DNA from: Tribonema minus
Lineage: Eukaryota > Sar > Xanthophyceae > Tribonematales > Tribonemataceae
Assembly (NCBI GenBank): GCA_017506865.1
Contig: JAFCMP010000198.1
Coordinates: 1-64,000, forward strand
Reading direction: 5' to 3'
DNA length: 64,000 nt
The notes beneath the pieces are model-generated. The model had not been told where the DNA came from, ran no database searches, and saw only the letters and a list, made by a program, of their open reading frames with translations. Both the position numbers and the translations under genes were made by a program. Position 1 is the stretch's first letter, and each line of letters begins with the position of its first letter. Shown here one piece after another: positions 10,296 through 22,300 of the stretch.

Positions 10296-11924
10296 TAACG
10301 AACTTGACAACTCACCTCACTGTTATTTTGAGCACAGGATGACGCGCTCTCAACTCAAAACTTTCAATTGTACGGCGTGGGTCCCACATTGGTGCTTATC
10401 CCACAGCCCGTAAGGGCGCCTTTCCTGAATTGCATGCCTCAGATGTTGGATGAGTCAGGGCACAAGAACTTGAACTTCAAGATTCAAGGCGCGAGGCGGG
10501 CGGGCCAAGTTCGTTCAAGTTTCAAGAAATGCGGCAATGGCCGTTGCGGACGATGGGCATACCCGGGAGGAGGGCAAACATACTGGGAGTACCGCGTGCC
10601 CGCTGCGGCAGCTGGTGAGGCCATCAGGCCCTGGACGTGCGTATAGGCGCTAGCACAGTACACGCGAAGTTGAAGTGTCGCGTTGCCTGCGGACGTAATC
10701 AGGCCATCGCGGTATAGTAGAATTTCCGCAGTGTTCCCCTATTGATTTTGCTGCTGATCACATCAATGACGTAGCAGTAACGATGTGGATGTGTAGCAGG
10801 CCACCTGGGTTCAAGTCCAGTCCTGTGAGGCGATACCTCTGCGTGGTAGGTGGGTCACATGTGGACATAGATGAACTGCCAGCCCCATACATAGACCAAA
10901 ATGATTCAAGGTCGTCATAGTGCCACCCACTTGAAGTTCAAAAAATTCCCTACCTACTCCAAACTACTCCAACCAAAATTACTGCAGCAGCGAGCAACCG
11001 TGATTGGGTTCATGGGCGCCTCCCGTCTGCCTGTCATCATCTCCAGTCAGCCAAAAAAAAAACATAAGGCAGGCTCAGGTGACAGTCCGTCGTGCCTGAA
11101 ATTGTTCTCATGGCCAGCTGTGCCGTGGGTCCTCGGAATGGCATTACGGTGGTATTAGATATATATATGCTCCCGTGTGATGCGGCAGTGGCACCTTAAT
11201 GTGTGACCCCGTCCGCCTGGTAGTGGCGCTCAGGTGCTCCCATTTTCGGGGGTGATGTTGTGAGGAGGCGCTACCAGATCGGTCGCGAGTGCCCTGGAGA
11301 GGGACTGCTCGTTACGTTGATCACACACCCCTTTAGAAAATAATATCAGTCCCCGAGCAGACAGTGGCGTGGCACGCCTGACTTCCTGGTTTCTAACAGC
11401 GTCTTAAAGAGGGGCCAGCTAACCTGAAATGTGCTGATTGTTGCCTGTTTATCATGTGATAACCTCAACTCCAGGAACTTTATGCCTGTGAAATCTGCTA
11501 AGAAGCTGTTGCGAAATTATGTGACTTGCATGCACGGCGCACAGTGTTGTTATTTGACTGGCCGCTTTTCTTTGATCCATGCGCCTGGGAGTCGATGGAT
11601 GGGGGCGTATGTCGTAAAGCGGCCCCCTTATCTGGCTAGTTCAACCTAAAAAGAGGGTTTCCCCTTGGGTCGTACTTCAACTGTGTGCGGGAACGCTGTA
11701 GGGCTTAGTAATCAGACACGACTTTAACCTTCAACATGGCACAGCTTCTTCTGCTTCTACCTGTTTAGCCACGCTTGCATATTAGGGTGATATTGCACTT
11801 GGGGAGGGCGCTCCGGTCCACCTCCCACGGCACCAGGCAGTGGGCATTTCCGGCTGTTTCAAGTCAAGGTTGAGACTGGGTCTCACACACTTTCACCCTC
11901 TGTGGTTGGCACACCACCACATAT
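10296..11924. other. Non-coding stretch after pol, probably holding the 3' LTR
   Basis: No convincing gene. By position it should hold the 3' untranslated part and 3' LTR of the Ty3 element, but the 5' LTR is outside the window, so LTR ends cannot be set by comparison. A TATA-like run (about 11157-11168) could be the LTR promoter. A purine-rich stretch near 10565-10590 and an A-run near 11047 are possible polypurine tracts. None of these is firm. Confidence 0.35.
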
Positions 11925-13427
11925 GCGAGCGCTGACAGCTGATGGCGGCAAAAAATCACGCACAGCTGTGGCCGAGCAGCTCCCAGCATCGTTGCTACGG
12001 TGGGCAGCAGATACGACGGCCGCAGCGTCGACGCTCCCCACTGCGGTGCAAGCGATCTACGCCGCAACTGCCGTCACGGAGACGGGGACCACTGAGCCAG
12101 CCCCACACACCCACGGCATTGTGCCTGGCGCCGAGGCGGCCGCTGCGGCGGCGACCGTACCTGGCCCTCAAGCCGCTGCCGCGGCTGCCTCTTCCACGCC
12201 CGCTAAAACACAAACTAGCGCGGAAGAAAGCAGCTGCAGCGGCGGGCAGGAGGACGACAACGACGACTGGGAGGCCTATGCTGACGAGATCTGCAGGAAG
12301 GTAGCGCCCCGCCGCCGGCGCGGTCACTTCACGCACACACTACAAGCCGGCCTTTCAAATGTTCTTCGACGTCAATACGAGGACTGCCTGGTGGAGGACC
12401 TAGAGGCTGCCTCGGCTGGTGCCGTGGGCAAGCCGACGCAGGCTTACACTTATTGGTGACTCGCGTGACACCAGCCGCCGCCGCCAACAGGCTAGCGCGC
12501 GGGTCCTGGCGCAGCTGCGCAGCCAGCGTGCGTCCGGGGCAATGGCGTGGATGAGCGTGCCGCCCGCTGCCAATGACCGCCCGGGTGCGGCGCCCATGTC
12601 CAGTATGGCAGCAGCCACGATGATTTTGGTTGCGATCTTTATAGACGGGTGGGGTATACAGGGCGAGGTGTGCCCATGGCGGTGCAGTGACGTGAGCCCC
12701 ACCTCCACGCATGCGATCAGCTGCCCCAGCCAGCACATACGGGGGCACAATGCGACACACACTGCCCAAAGCGGTGCCTACAGCGCATCTTGAGACAGCA
12801 CCATGTCTCTATTGTCCGCAATGAGGACGCTAGCGTCTTCAAGGTACCGGGGTATCGGGCGGACACAGTCATTGACCCAGGGTGTCTGCACTTTAGCAGT
12901 GCATACCGTAACAAGGGAATAGTGCTAGACACAAGTGTGCGCGCGCCCACAGCGAGCTCGTACCTGACAGGCAAAACAAATGCCTCGAACACGGACGGCT
13001 ATGCTGCTGGGGTGGGGGAGGACGCGAAGGTCAAGCACCACACCGGCACCTTGACGTCATCTTGGGCTTTTGTGCCATTCGTGCAGGAGTCGTACGGACG
13101 GCTGGGCAAGCAGACAAGCCTTTTTGTTAAGGAGTTGGCAATGCACTCAGCACTGTGCTCAGGGGGGGGGAAGGCAGATGTGTTACGCAAGGCCGGGTTA
13201 GCTAAGCGTCAGATCCACATTGAGCTGAGCATATCGCTGGCGCGGGAGTTGGCGGAGCGCGTCATGGCATACACACGTGGAGCGCGAATGCTGGGCTGTG
13301 TTGCGGCGCCGGTATCCAAACTCCTAGGGCACAGCGCAGACTAGGCTGCTGCGTTGACGCAAGCTTTTCGATTGCATAGGCAACCCGGCCTCCCTTGGGC
13401 CTTTATAAATACAAGTCCATACGTACA
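11925..13427 (+). mobile_element. 5'-truncated LINE A copy
   Basis: By eye nearly identical to the 3' 1.5 kb of the full-length LINE A at 53928-58.7 kb (opposite strand). Homology begins abruptly at 11925 and ends at 13427 with the shared tail ...TCCATACGTACA; there is no poly(A). It encodes the C-terminal third of the element protein: the region before the zinc motif, the Cys/His cluster and the restriction-like endonuclease. Two one-base indels relative to the full copy, near 12444 (insertion) and 12770 (deletion), break the frame. This is a typical 5' truncation from incomplete target-primed reverse transcription. It lies about 440 bases upstream of the cupin start codon. Confidence 0.93.
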
Positions 13428-13435
13428 CATGCATG

Positions 13436-13512
13436 AATGCACGCGCGCACGCGCACAAACACGCGCGCGCGCACACACACACACCCACTCTCACACACAC
13501 ACAAATGCATAC
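13436..13512. repeat. (CA)n/(CG)n microsatellite
   Basis: Alternating purine-pyrimidine tract made of ACACAC and GCGCGC runs just downstream of the truncated LINE A tail. Such sequence can adopt Z-DNA and is length-unstable. It lies in the region upstream of the cupin gene. Confidence 0.9.
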
Positions 13513-13782
13513 ACACCCTGCGTGTGGTCCGTGTCTACTCTCCATGAGGCCACAACAAGATTTAGAAGAACCGACAGGGTTCGTCAGTGGCACTACGCTA
13601 ACAGGAGCTGTTGAATCGGGCTGTATAAGTGACGAGCTTGAATCTGCACTGAGCTCAGAAATTTCTGGCATATTCCCGGACTTTCTGGCGTTTTCGAACT
13701 ACTTCAACTCAGTCTGGATCCTCAGAAGCATGTGGTTTAGAAGCCGACCTCTCGTTGACGTGAATCACACAACACGTTCTAC

Positions 13783-13828
13783 AGCTCCAAGCTCCAAGCT
13801 CCAAGCCCCAAGCTCCAAGCCAAGCTCT
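13783..13828. repeat. AGCTCCA short tandem repeat in the presumed cupin 5' UTR
   Basis: Five to six imperfect copies of a seven-base unit (AGCTCCA) about 40 bases before the cupin start codon. It is probably transcribed in the 5' leader. No function is evident. Confidence 0.75.
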
Positions 13829-13864
13829 TTCAACACTACTCAAAGCAAAGCTCGTCTGACAAGC

Positions 13865-15359
13865 ATGTCTCCCATGAGCAAGACCATGACTCTGGCCGTC
13901 GCCCTCGCTTTGAGTGCTCAGTCTACTAGCGCTGGCTCTCCACTGCCCAAGAAGTACAGGCAGCTGACGGACGAGGCCACCGTGTCTTTCGCTCTGCCGA
14001 CCAGGGCTGCATTCAGGTAAGGGTTCACTGGGTGTCAGAACTGACTCTTCAAGACGACGCTGCTTATGGCATGGCTGATGCAGCGAAGGTGTGGTCGCTC
14101 TCGTCTTCGCTTGTGAATCGTAACGTTGCTGCCAGCGCTGGCTTGGCCCGCTCATGTACAGCATCATGCGATCTTACAATCCTGCTCGTGCCAGCAACGA
14201 GCTGCCTGCTTGCAACCACCCTCATGGACGCTCGCAACTTGTTCGTAATGTTGCAGGGCCCAGTTCACTGACAACACAGATTTCAAATTCGACTTGGCCG
14301 GGTCCACGGCAACAGCTGGCAATGGCGGTGGCTCAGCACAGACACTCAGCGCCGCGCAGCTGCCGTCGCTGACGGGGGAGAAGGTGGCCATGGTCAAGCT
14401 GGTGCTTGAGGTACGTGGATTGACGTCAGGCTGCTGCTGACAACATATCATATTGTGGTACCATGAGAAGTGTGCAGATCTTGGCAATCGACACCAGCGT
14501 GCGCCTCTTGTGTGTGCATCACAAGTTCTGGTGGCGGCCAGGGATCTACGTTGAGCGCTGCTGTGTCATTTGCAGTAGGTTTCCCTGCTCAACTTGTTGA
14601 ACTCCATGCTTGCTGATGCTACATACACATGCGGTAGCGACTGTCAAGTACGTCTGTTAATCCCTCGCTCCTGCCCTCTGCTCATTGGATCCGCACACTG
14701 TATCTAGCTGACCAGTACTCTGCTCCCGCCTGCCGATGATGCGCAGCCATGCGGCATCTCGTGAAGCACTCGGCGTGTATGGCACTGTAGTGGCCACCAG
14801 AGTCAATGGCATCATGGCATGCATGATATGCATAGCACATTGCTCAGCAGATGCTGGTGATGAGTGATTGATTGCGCTGCCACGCATTGCTAGCAGTACA
14901 CCCTACTGACCGCTGTTTTTGCTTTCTCTTGCTGATGCTCAGCCATGCGGCATCAACCTGCCGCACGTGCACCCGCGCGCCACTGAGATCCTCTACGTGG
15001 TCGACGCCGCCGCGGAGGGCGTCTTGACCGCCTTCGTAGAAGAGAACGGCGGGCGCACAATCGAGAACACCGTCGTTGCCGGCGAAGCGGCGTTCTTCCC
15101 CCAGGGCCTGACGCACATGCAGGTCAACATGGGCTGCACGCCCGCCACCATGATCGCGGCGCTCGGGTCCGATGACTTTGGCGTGCAGACCATCACCACC
15201 ACAGCGCTCGAGGGGCTCGCTGGCGCTGAGGGCCTCGGCGAGGGTCTCGCGGCAGCGCTCGGAATTTCACAGGACCAGCTCGCGGTGCTGATCGGCGGCT
15301 TCCCCGATGGCCCTGCGATCGGTGCCGCGGAGTGCCGCCAGCGCTGCGGCCTGCCCTAG
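13865..15359 (+). CDS. Germin-like / spherulin-like secreted cupin, three exons
   Basis: Exons 13865-14016, 14257-14410 and 14943-15359, joined by GT-AG introns with matching phase, give 240 residues. The N-terminus has a hydrophobic run with small residues (MTLAVALALSAQSTSAGS) that reads as a signal peptide, so secretion or wall location is likely; Met1 or Met4 may start. Both cupin motifs lie in exon 3: HVHPRATE (His110, His112, Glu117) and GEAAFFPQGLTHMQVN (Gly149, His160, Asn164), giving the three His and one Glu that bind a metal, usually manganese, in germins. The family includes oxalate oxidases, superoxide dismutases and proteins with no known catalysis, so the reaction cannot be named. 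The C-terminus adds a Gly/Ala-rich tail with two Cys. The gene is convergent with the G-alpha gene; a truncated LINE lies upstream. Confidence 0.87.
14744..14765 (+). repeat. Short echo of the cupin exon 3 acceptor inside intron 2
   Basis: A stretch with GCAGCCATGCGGCATC in intron 2 repeats the intron-exon border at 14939-14956 (CTCAGCCATGCGGCATC), including the AG acceptor. It looks like a short duplication of the exon edge. If used as an acceptor it would add intron sequence, so it is probably silent. Confidence 0.5.
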
Positions 15360-16307
15360 ACTTGTAGCTACTTCAACTAGTACAACTTCAGCTCCCATCA
15401 AGCTTAATCCATGTTCACGCAGAATCGGGTACAAGACTGCACGCAAGTGCATCATGCAACATGCATTTGCCCCTGCCTCTCACATGCATTCGCAAGAGCA
15501 GCAAGCAAACAATATGGCAGTCAGAAAATGCCAGAGGCTCATAGACCACGCTGCCATGCACCGCGGACTGCTCGAAGGGAAAGCGAATCAATTGAGGAAC
15601 GAGCCACTGTGTCAGCACGCAACACGTAAGAATAGGCGCTATGGCTATGTACAGATACACTGCGCTGTGCCGGACAGACCAGTGACTTCCTAAACGCCCA
15701 GTGGAGCTGTGGTCGCAACAACTTCAACTGAGTGAAGCTGAGTGTGGTGTGGTGGTAGTGGTGGTGGTGACAACAACAGATGGAGAAAGAGGTGCTCGAC
15801 AAGTGTCCTCCTACCAGCCTGGACCCCCTTCCCTTCCCCTCCCCCCCCCTTTATATAGACAGACACCCCCCATTTCAGTCCCTCCGCCCCCCTCCCCCCC
15901 TCCCCGGTGAAGCACAGGCTGCAGATAATCCATCATCTGCAATGCGCAGGCTCTTCTGCTGGTGGCCTACCCGTCAGAGCCAGAGAGGCGCACTGCCCTG
16001 CCCCCCGTGTCAGGGACTCTTGACCAGTGACCCGGGGGGTACATGTACCCCCTCCTCACCCCGTGACCGATGGCACACTGGAGCACTGTTGCACACTGAG
16101 GCGGCATTTCCCTCCCCCCCCCCTCACAGCCACCGCTCCCGCCCTACACTCGACGGAAGTGCAGCTAAACCCCCGCGTCCCCCCCCCCCCCCCCCCCTTC
16201 CCACACCGCCTGCCATACCCGAGCAGATGTGAGCAAATTACACCAGCCCGTACATACCCGTACCCCCTGCCCCTGCCCCTTGTTTAATTGCGGGGGGGGG
16301 GTACGGC
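15360..16307. other. Intergenic region between convergent cupin and G-alpha genes
   Basis: No gene seen. It holds the two 3' UTRs and strongly C-rich DNA: several runs of 7-9 C between 15830 and 16130 and one run of about 18 C at 16178-16197. ACTTCAACTT-type motifs occur at about 15369 and 15718. Confidence 0.6.
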
Positions 16308-19300
16308 CTACTGAGTCAGCACGCCGTGTGCCTGCAGGGGGGGCGCCCCCTTGCTGGGGGGGCGCGCGGCGCTGCTGCCCTGGCTCTTGGACCCGCGCTG
16401 CGTGGCCAGCGCCTGCTGCTTGAGCTGCTCCGCGTTGACGGACTTGAGCGTGTCCTTGACCTCCGACCACGCGATCTTCATGTCCATGCGCACGCGCGCG
16501 GCGACCACCTGGGGGGGGGCATGTATGTAGGCGGATGCGGGTTGAGTGACGCGCCAGTGCGCAGACGTTGCGCGGCTGGACTTGCAGTGTTGAGGAGCTC
16601 GCCAAAACATCATTTGCGGCTGGCTTTGCAGGGTTCAGGAGCTTGCCAGGCACAACAAGGCGAGGGGGTAATGCTTCATGGTGCGAAGCCTCCAGAGTGG
16701 ACCGTGTTAGGGTTGGGTTTTCTTCGCCAAAGGCCAACGGCGTGTGGTGAGCACCCGTGTATGCGCACACAACGTATTTACACCTGGCAGCGAGCAATGG
16801 TACGACGTGCAGAGGTCTTGAGGCTGCATTTGGTAGGGATCAGCATTGCGCATGGCATGAAGCAACTTGAAGTTGCGGGGCCGACGGCGCTATGTCAATG
16901 ACCTTGTTATACTAAGTATTGCAATGAGGGCAACGATGAGTGCGATGCCTCCGCGCGTGAGAGGATTCTGCCGACTCCGCTCTGCAAGACGCAAAGGTGC
17001 ATTGTGCCCTTTCTGCTTGCGTTGCGAAGGCCACTTGTGGTGCATTAATGTAATGCTTTGACATAGACGAGAGGCGCACCTGCGTGTGCACGTGCTTGCC
17101 GGGGCACGCCTCGTTCATGACGGCCTTGAAGGCGCCCTCCACGAACTGCAGTGCGGCGTGGACGTCGCCATCGGGGCCACTGTACTCGGGGAAGCACGCA
17201 CGCAGCGACGTCTTGCGGATCATCTGCTCAAACAGGTCCTTCTTGTTGAGGAAGAGGAAGATGGGCGTGTCCTTGAAGATGGGGTTGCCCACCACCTGCA
17301 TGGGGTACAAGGGGTTTAGGGTTTGATTCAAGTTGAAGCTAGCAATTTGCAGGGGGTAGGCGGGGGAGCAGGTCAGTGAGAATTGAGCACAGCTTCACGA
17401 GACCTTGAGACATTGTAATAGTCATAGGTGCAAAGAATGAATCGAGCAATGTGATTCAGAGGAGGAGGGATATGGGGGTGTTGCTTTTTGAAGAAAAGTT
17501 CATTCATGAGCAACACTGTGACCATGCATCTACACAGCGGCACCGATGCCCACCAATCAGCTCAACATGTACAGGCGCTACTCCTAAAAAGTCTCACAAC
17601 ACTGTCACTTCACCATGACGCTCCGCTTTCGCCGTTGTGTGCAACATGCATGTAGTTTTGCATCTGGCCACGCTTCTGAGGCACCATCCACCTGCTTGTC
17701 AGCATTATAATTCATGCCGCTGTCCTCACGAGGCACCTGTTGCATCGTAGAGTCCTGCCAATTGCAGGTTGCAAGGTGCTCAACAGCAATGCTCAATGCC
17801 ACCCTGACATCAACACACAGGCGCACGACTTCAACTTATTTTTGGAGAAACCAGAGCAAGCAAAGTGAGGCGCCGCACCTGTTTGAAGAGCTTGAGGCTC
17901 ACTTGCATGCGGTTGACACTGGCCATGTCAACACGGCGCTCTAAATGCAGCCAAACACTTCCACTTCATCTTGAACATACAACTTGAATCTTCCCTGTTG
18001 ACCTCAACTGCAGGCGAGTGCTATGCGGCGCACCTGCTTGAAGAGCTCGAGGCTCTCCTGCATGCGGTCGACACTGGTGAAGACCACGAGGTCTACTGAA
18101 CATACAACTTCAACTTATTTTTGTTTTCACATCGACTCCACACAAGCAATGTGCCGCACCTGCTTGAAGAGCTTGAGGCTCTCCTGCATGTGGTTGACGC
18201 TGGCGATGTCAGCACGGTGCTTCATTTCCAGCTGCAAAAGCTCACCTTGTCTTTGGACATACAGCTTCATCATACTTTCAAACAAAAGAGCAAGCAAAGC
18301 AGGACGCCGCACCTGCTTGAAGAGCTTGAGGCTCTCCTGCATGCGGTTGACGCTGGCGTCCTCAAAGAGGCACTGGTTGTAGCCGCTCAGCCCCACGAGG
18401 TACACCACGGCCTTGACGTTCTCAAAGCAGTGGACCCACTTGCGGCGCTCGTTGCGCTGACCGCCCACGTCCACCACGCTGCAGGGGCGAGGGGGGGCAG
18501 GCGCGGGGCATCGTCAGAGTCTGTCGGCGTGGGTATGCATTGTGCTGCCATTTTTGCATAATTCCATGGTGCCTACCCACAGGAGGAGAAAGCAGGCGCA
18601 GAGCATAGTCAGACTCTGTCGGGTTGACTCTGGTTATGTCCCATACCGTGGCCGCTGCCTACCCACTAGTGCGCTGGCCGGCGGCACCTGCAACATTTAT
18701 GGGGGGGGGGGGAGGATTCGGGGGTCCAGCGCATGGGCTGTGCCAGATCAGCAGGTTGGTGTACGGTTAGGGTAGCCCTGACCACGTGCGCACTGAGGTG
18801 TGACAAATGCACCTCAGTGCGACAAATGCTGTGCTGACCGTAAGCATTTGTGGCTGTGGTGGCACGCACACGGCATGCTGTCTGCTGTTCAGATGATAGA
18901 GGGCCGGTACTAGCTGCTGCTGCAGTATCATGAAGCAGCCCATCTTTTGAGCCAACGTGCAGCACACGAAAGCAGCTGTCATCGCGTGCTGTGCGCAGAC
19001 CCACTTGGGCTGTCCCTGACCAGTAGAGTGCACACAGCTACCGTAGCCGGTGCCAGCAAGCTTTACCGACCATGTCACATGTACATGCCGCTGAACAAGC
19101 CACACTGCGCTGCCTACAAAAGCACAGCTCGTCGAGTGGGGAACCCTTGCAAGGTTAAGAGTCGGGTGCTCGTTACAATCGGCATCAGTGAGCAGCACAT
19201 CATGATGATCTTCAACATGGCGACGCTCCCGCTGCACTCACGAGTAGCTGAACGGCGGCTCGACAAAGTCCGTGCTGTCGATCCCCGTCGTGCGCACGCG

Positions 19301-22300
19301 CGTCATGATGACGTCATCCTCCGTGGGCTCAAACCCCGGGTCTGCGATGCGCTGAACCTGGGGGCATGGGGGGGGGGGGGGGGGGGGGGGTAGTATGAGT
19401 CACAGAGATGAAGCCGGTGGGGTAGGTACGGCTGTCCCCGTGTCGCACGTGCTGCGAGGCAACGCTCAGCCGAATGGGGACATGCGTGTGTGATGTCATA
19501 TGTCTGCAGCAGCGGGTGATGAGCCACCTGCACTGTGTTAACAATGATCGCTCTGACGAGCGCGCAGAGTGCGACACCCTGACTCTGATGCGAGACTTCA
19601 ACTTCGACAGCAGGCCCGCAATGCATTGGCCACGTCAGGGGAGCAAGAGCAAGAGCTCACACGCGGCGCGGCAGTCACCGACATTAGGCCAGGCATGTGC
19701 TGGTCCTGGAGACATGTTGTTGGTCTGCGGTACAGTAGTTGCAGACATTACGGCTGGGTTGTACGTTTGCCCTGCCTTGCTGAACTAAAAGTAGTATATA
19801 TATTCAAACAGGACAACGTTGAGGACCCAGTGGAAGTTATGGTGGTCGTTGCGTCTGCGATGCAGGAGTTGAAGCCATTGGGCCCGACCGTACGTTAGCC
19901 CAGACCCTGTTGAAGTAAGTAATTACAAGAACTAAAACATGGAGGCACCACCAGAGATTATGGATTATTGTTGCGTGCCGCACCAAGTGCGTTCAATGTT
20001 CACACGTGTAAGCACAGGAGCAGATGCTTACCTCATCAAAGTAGTACGCGGCAGCATCGAGCAGCCAGTAGAGGTCGCGCTTCTCGTAGCACGCCTTCAC
20101 GCCCGTGTCGGACCACAGTTGCGTAATGTCGTCCGCGACTTGCTGCAGGGGGGAGGGGAGAGGGGGGGGGGCAGCGCACAATGCGATGCAGGTCAGGACG
20201 CGTATGCCGCAGACATATGATAGTCATTGGCAGTTGCGAAAACTATATTTTGGTAACTGATTTTTCTTGTGAGCGCGCTTCATATTATTCACAGTTGTTT
20301 GTACTGGCATTCTGCAGCGGTCTCAAAAGTTGGCATATATACTATTAGTAAGGGTATACCAAGAGTAGCATCGCATGCGCGCGTCCTCCGAGCGCCTGTG
20401 CACCTGACCCAGACCCCTGAGCGGGATGGTCATGCTATTATTAAGGTGTACTTCTATGAGGTGTGGGGGCGGAGAGTGTGCACAGTCACAGCCAACCACG
20501 CACTACAGCAGCAGCTTGCACACTGGCATGAGGGCAGTGGGTATTCTCACGGTAGCATCCGGCCCAAGGCCAAGTGGCCTCTGCTGCAAGTTGCACTACA
20601 CTGCACGTTGGCTTCAGCGATGCAGACAGTAACGATGGCATCCGTTGCAACCCTAACTTCAACACGCCGAGCCTTCTGGTGATGCCTTTGTGACACAACG
20701 CCCCAATGCGCAGAAGCACGTCGCTATTGACTTGTTGTGGAAGCCTACATAATGCGTGCACTCGGCACATGCCGTTCATGTTGCGACCCGCACCCTAGCC
20801 CTAACCCCAAGTCCCTGCGCACGCGCACTCGGACCACTCACTTGTGAGAACGTCGTGTCTTCTTGTATAGTGAGGATTCGCGTGCGTGCCTCCGCATTGG
20901 CCTCATTCGCCAGCGGAATGCTGTGCACGGTCATGGCCTGTCGCACGAGGAGGAACGAAAGGCAGCGCCGCGCTGTGTGAATTTACTGTTTTATGTTTAC
21001 TGTTTGTGGGGATGGGCTGCTGTAGCACCTACAAGACACAGGGAGATGTTGCAGTCGCGTTGTCACTGGCATGCTGTGCGTGCATCAAAGCTCTGATTTG
21101 GTGACGGGACGTGGAGGATGGAAGCGGCAGTCATGTGCAGTGCCTTTGGCATTGGGTTGCCGACCAAGAGCCGCGACATGCTGCAATGAGATGCAAAACG
21201 CCGCGATTGTCAGAACATGGTGCTTGCGGGCATATGGTGGTCACTGTAACTCTGAACATAAAACCAGCAGGTGTCACCAAAAGGTCGTTGGGGCTGTGGT
21301 TGAAAGCTTCATGATCACACGCAGTGCTCAAAACGGGGTGGTGCCCGCTCTTGTATGCCCCCTGCAGTGGGCCCAATCGAATCATCAATGGCTATAGGCA
21401 CGCCAGTGTCGAGGATGCACGTGGTCTTCGTGAGCGCTGCTGTTTCTGTGCTCCAGCGGCGACAGATGGGCGTGCCGGTGGACGCTGCCTCGCACTGGTT
21501 GAGCGCTGCTGCTCATGTTGCAGCAGCGATCAACAGCCCAATAGCCTTCCACCCGCAGCAGCGTACCGCCACCTGGCTTGCCCCTGCTGTGCTGACAGCA
21601 TGGCCGCAACAAGATGCTGATGTATCTGTTGTCCTATGCTGAAAAAGCGTTTCGGGACCCCCACTGCCTGCCCCCTAATCACCGCCTTCCCCATCACTCT
21701 CAGCACGCGCATGGTGCCCCCCTCCTACACATTGCTGGGCAGCAGCGCTCGGCGCCTCTCACCTGCAGCGTGTGTACCTCAACTAGTGTTTTACGCACCC
21801 CCGCCTGCCCCTTGGTCACCCCCGTCCTCATCACTGGACCACAACTGGTACCCTACACGTGCTGGGCAGCAGCGCTCAGCGCCTCTCACCTGCAGCACCG
21901 CCTGCATGCACTCCACCGAGTTCTTCCGGATGGCGTCCGTGCACTGGCGTATGTCCTTGGCGGTCATCTTCCCCTTGTGGATGAGCCGCACCTGCAGCGG
22001 CAGCGCTCAACAGGAGACCGCGTGACAGCGACCAATCAGATGGGGTTTCGGCCGCTGATGCGATTGAGGCATTCGCAGCGAACTTCAGCTGCGGCACAAA
22101 AGAGGCATGACCGCATTGACTTACGCACCTGCTGCATTTTTGAACCGGCACTGCGCCGGTGGCTGTACGGATGGCAGCCGCTGCCATAACCAGCGGGTCG
22201 CCATCAACAGAACAGCAGTGCAGCTAGCGTGATAGAGTGCAAGCGGACTGCAAGCTTACACAAGCAGCAGTACTCTCAACTTGAGAGAACAACTGCTTTT

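Noticed and set aside
10800-10835. Possible tRNA T-arm (GGGTTCAAGTCC)
   Set aside because: The stem does not pair properly and no D-arm, anticodon arm or acceptor stem is found upstream. A chance match.
18121-18561. Plus-strand frame repeating [11 protein letters not shown]-type sequence
   Set aside because: It is the antisense of the duplicated G-alpha exon end; no separate gene.
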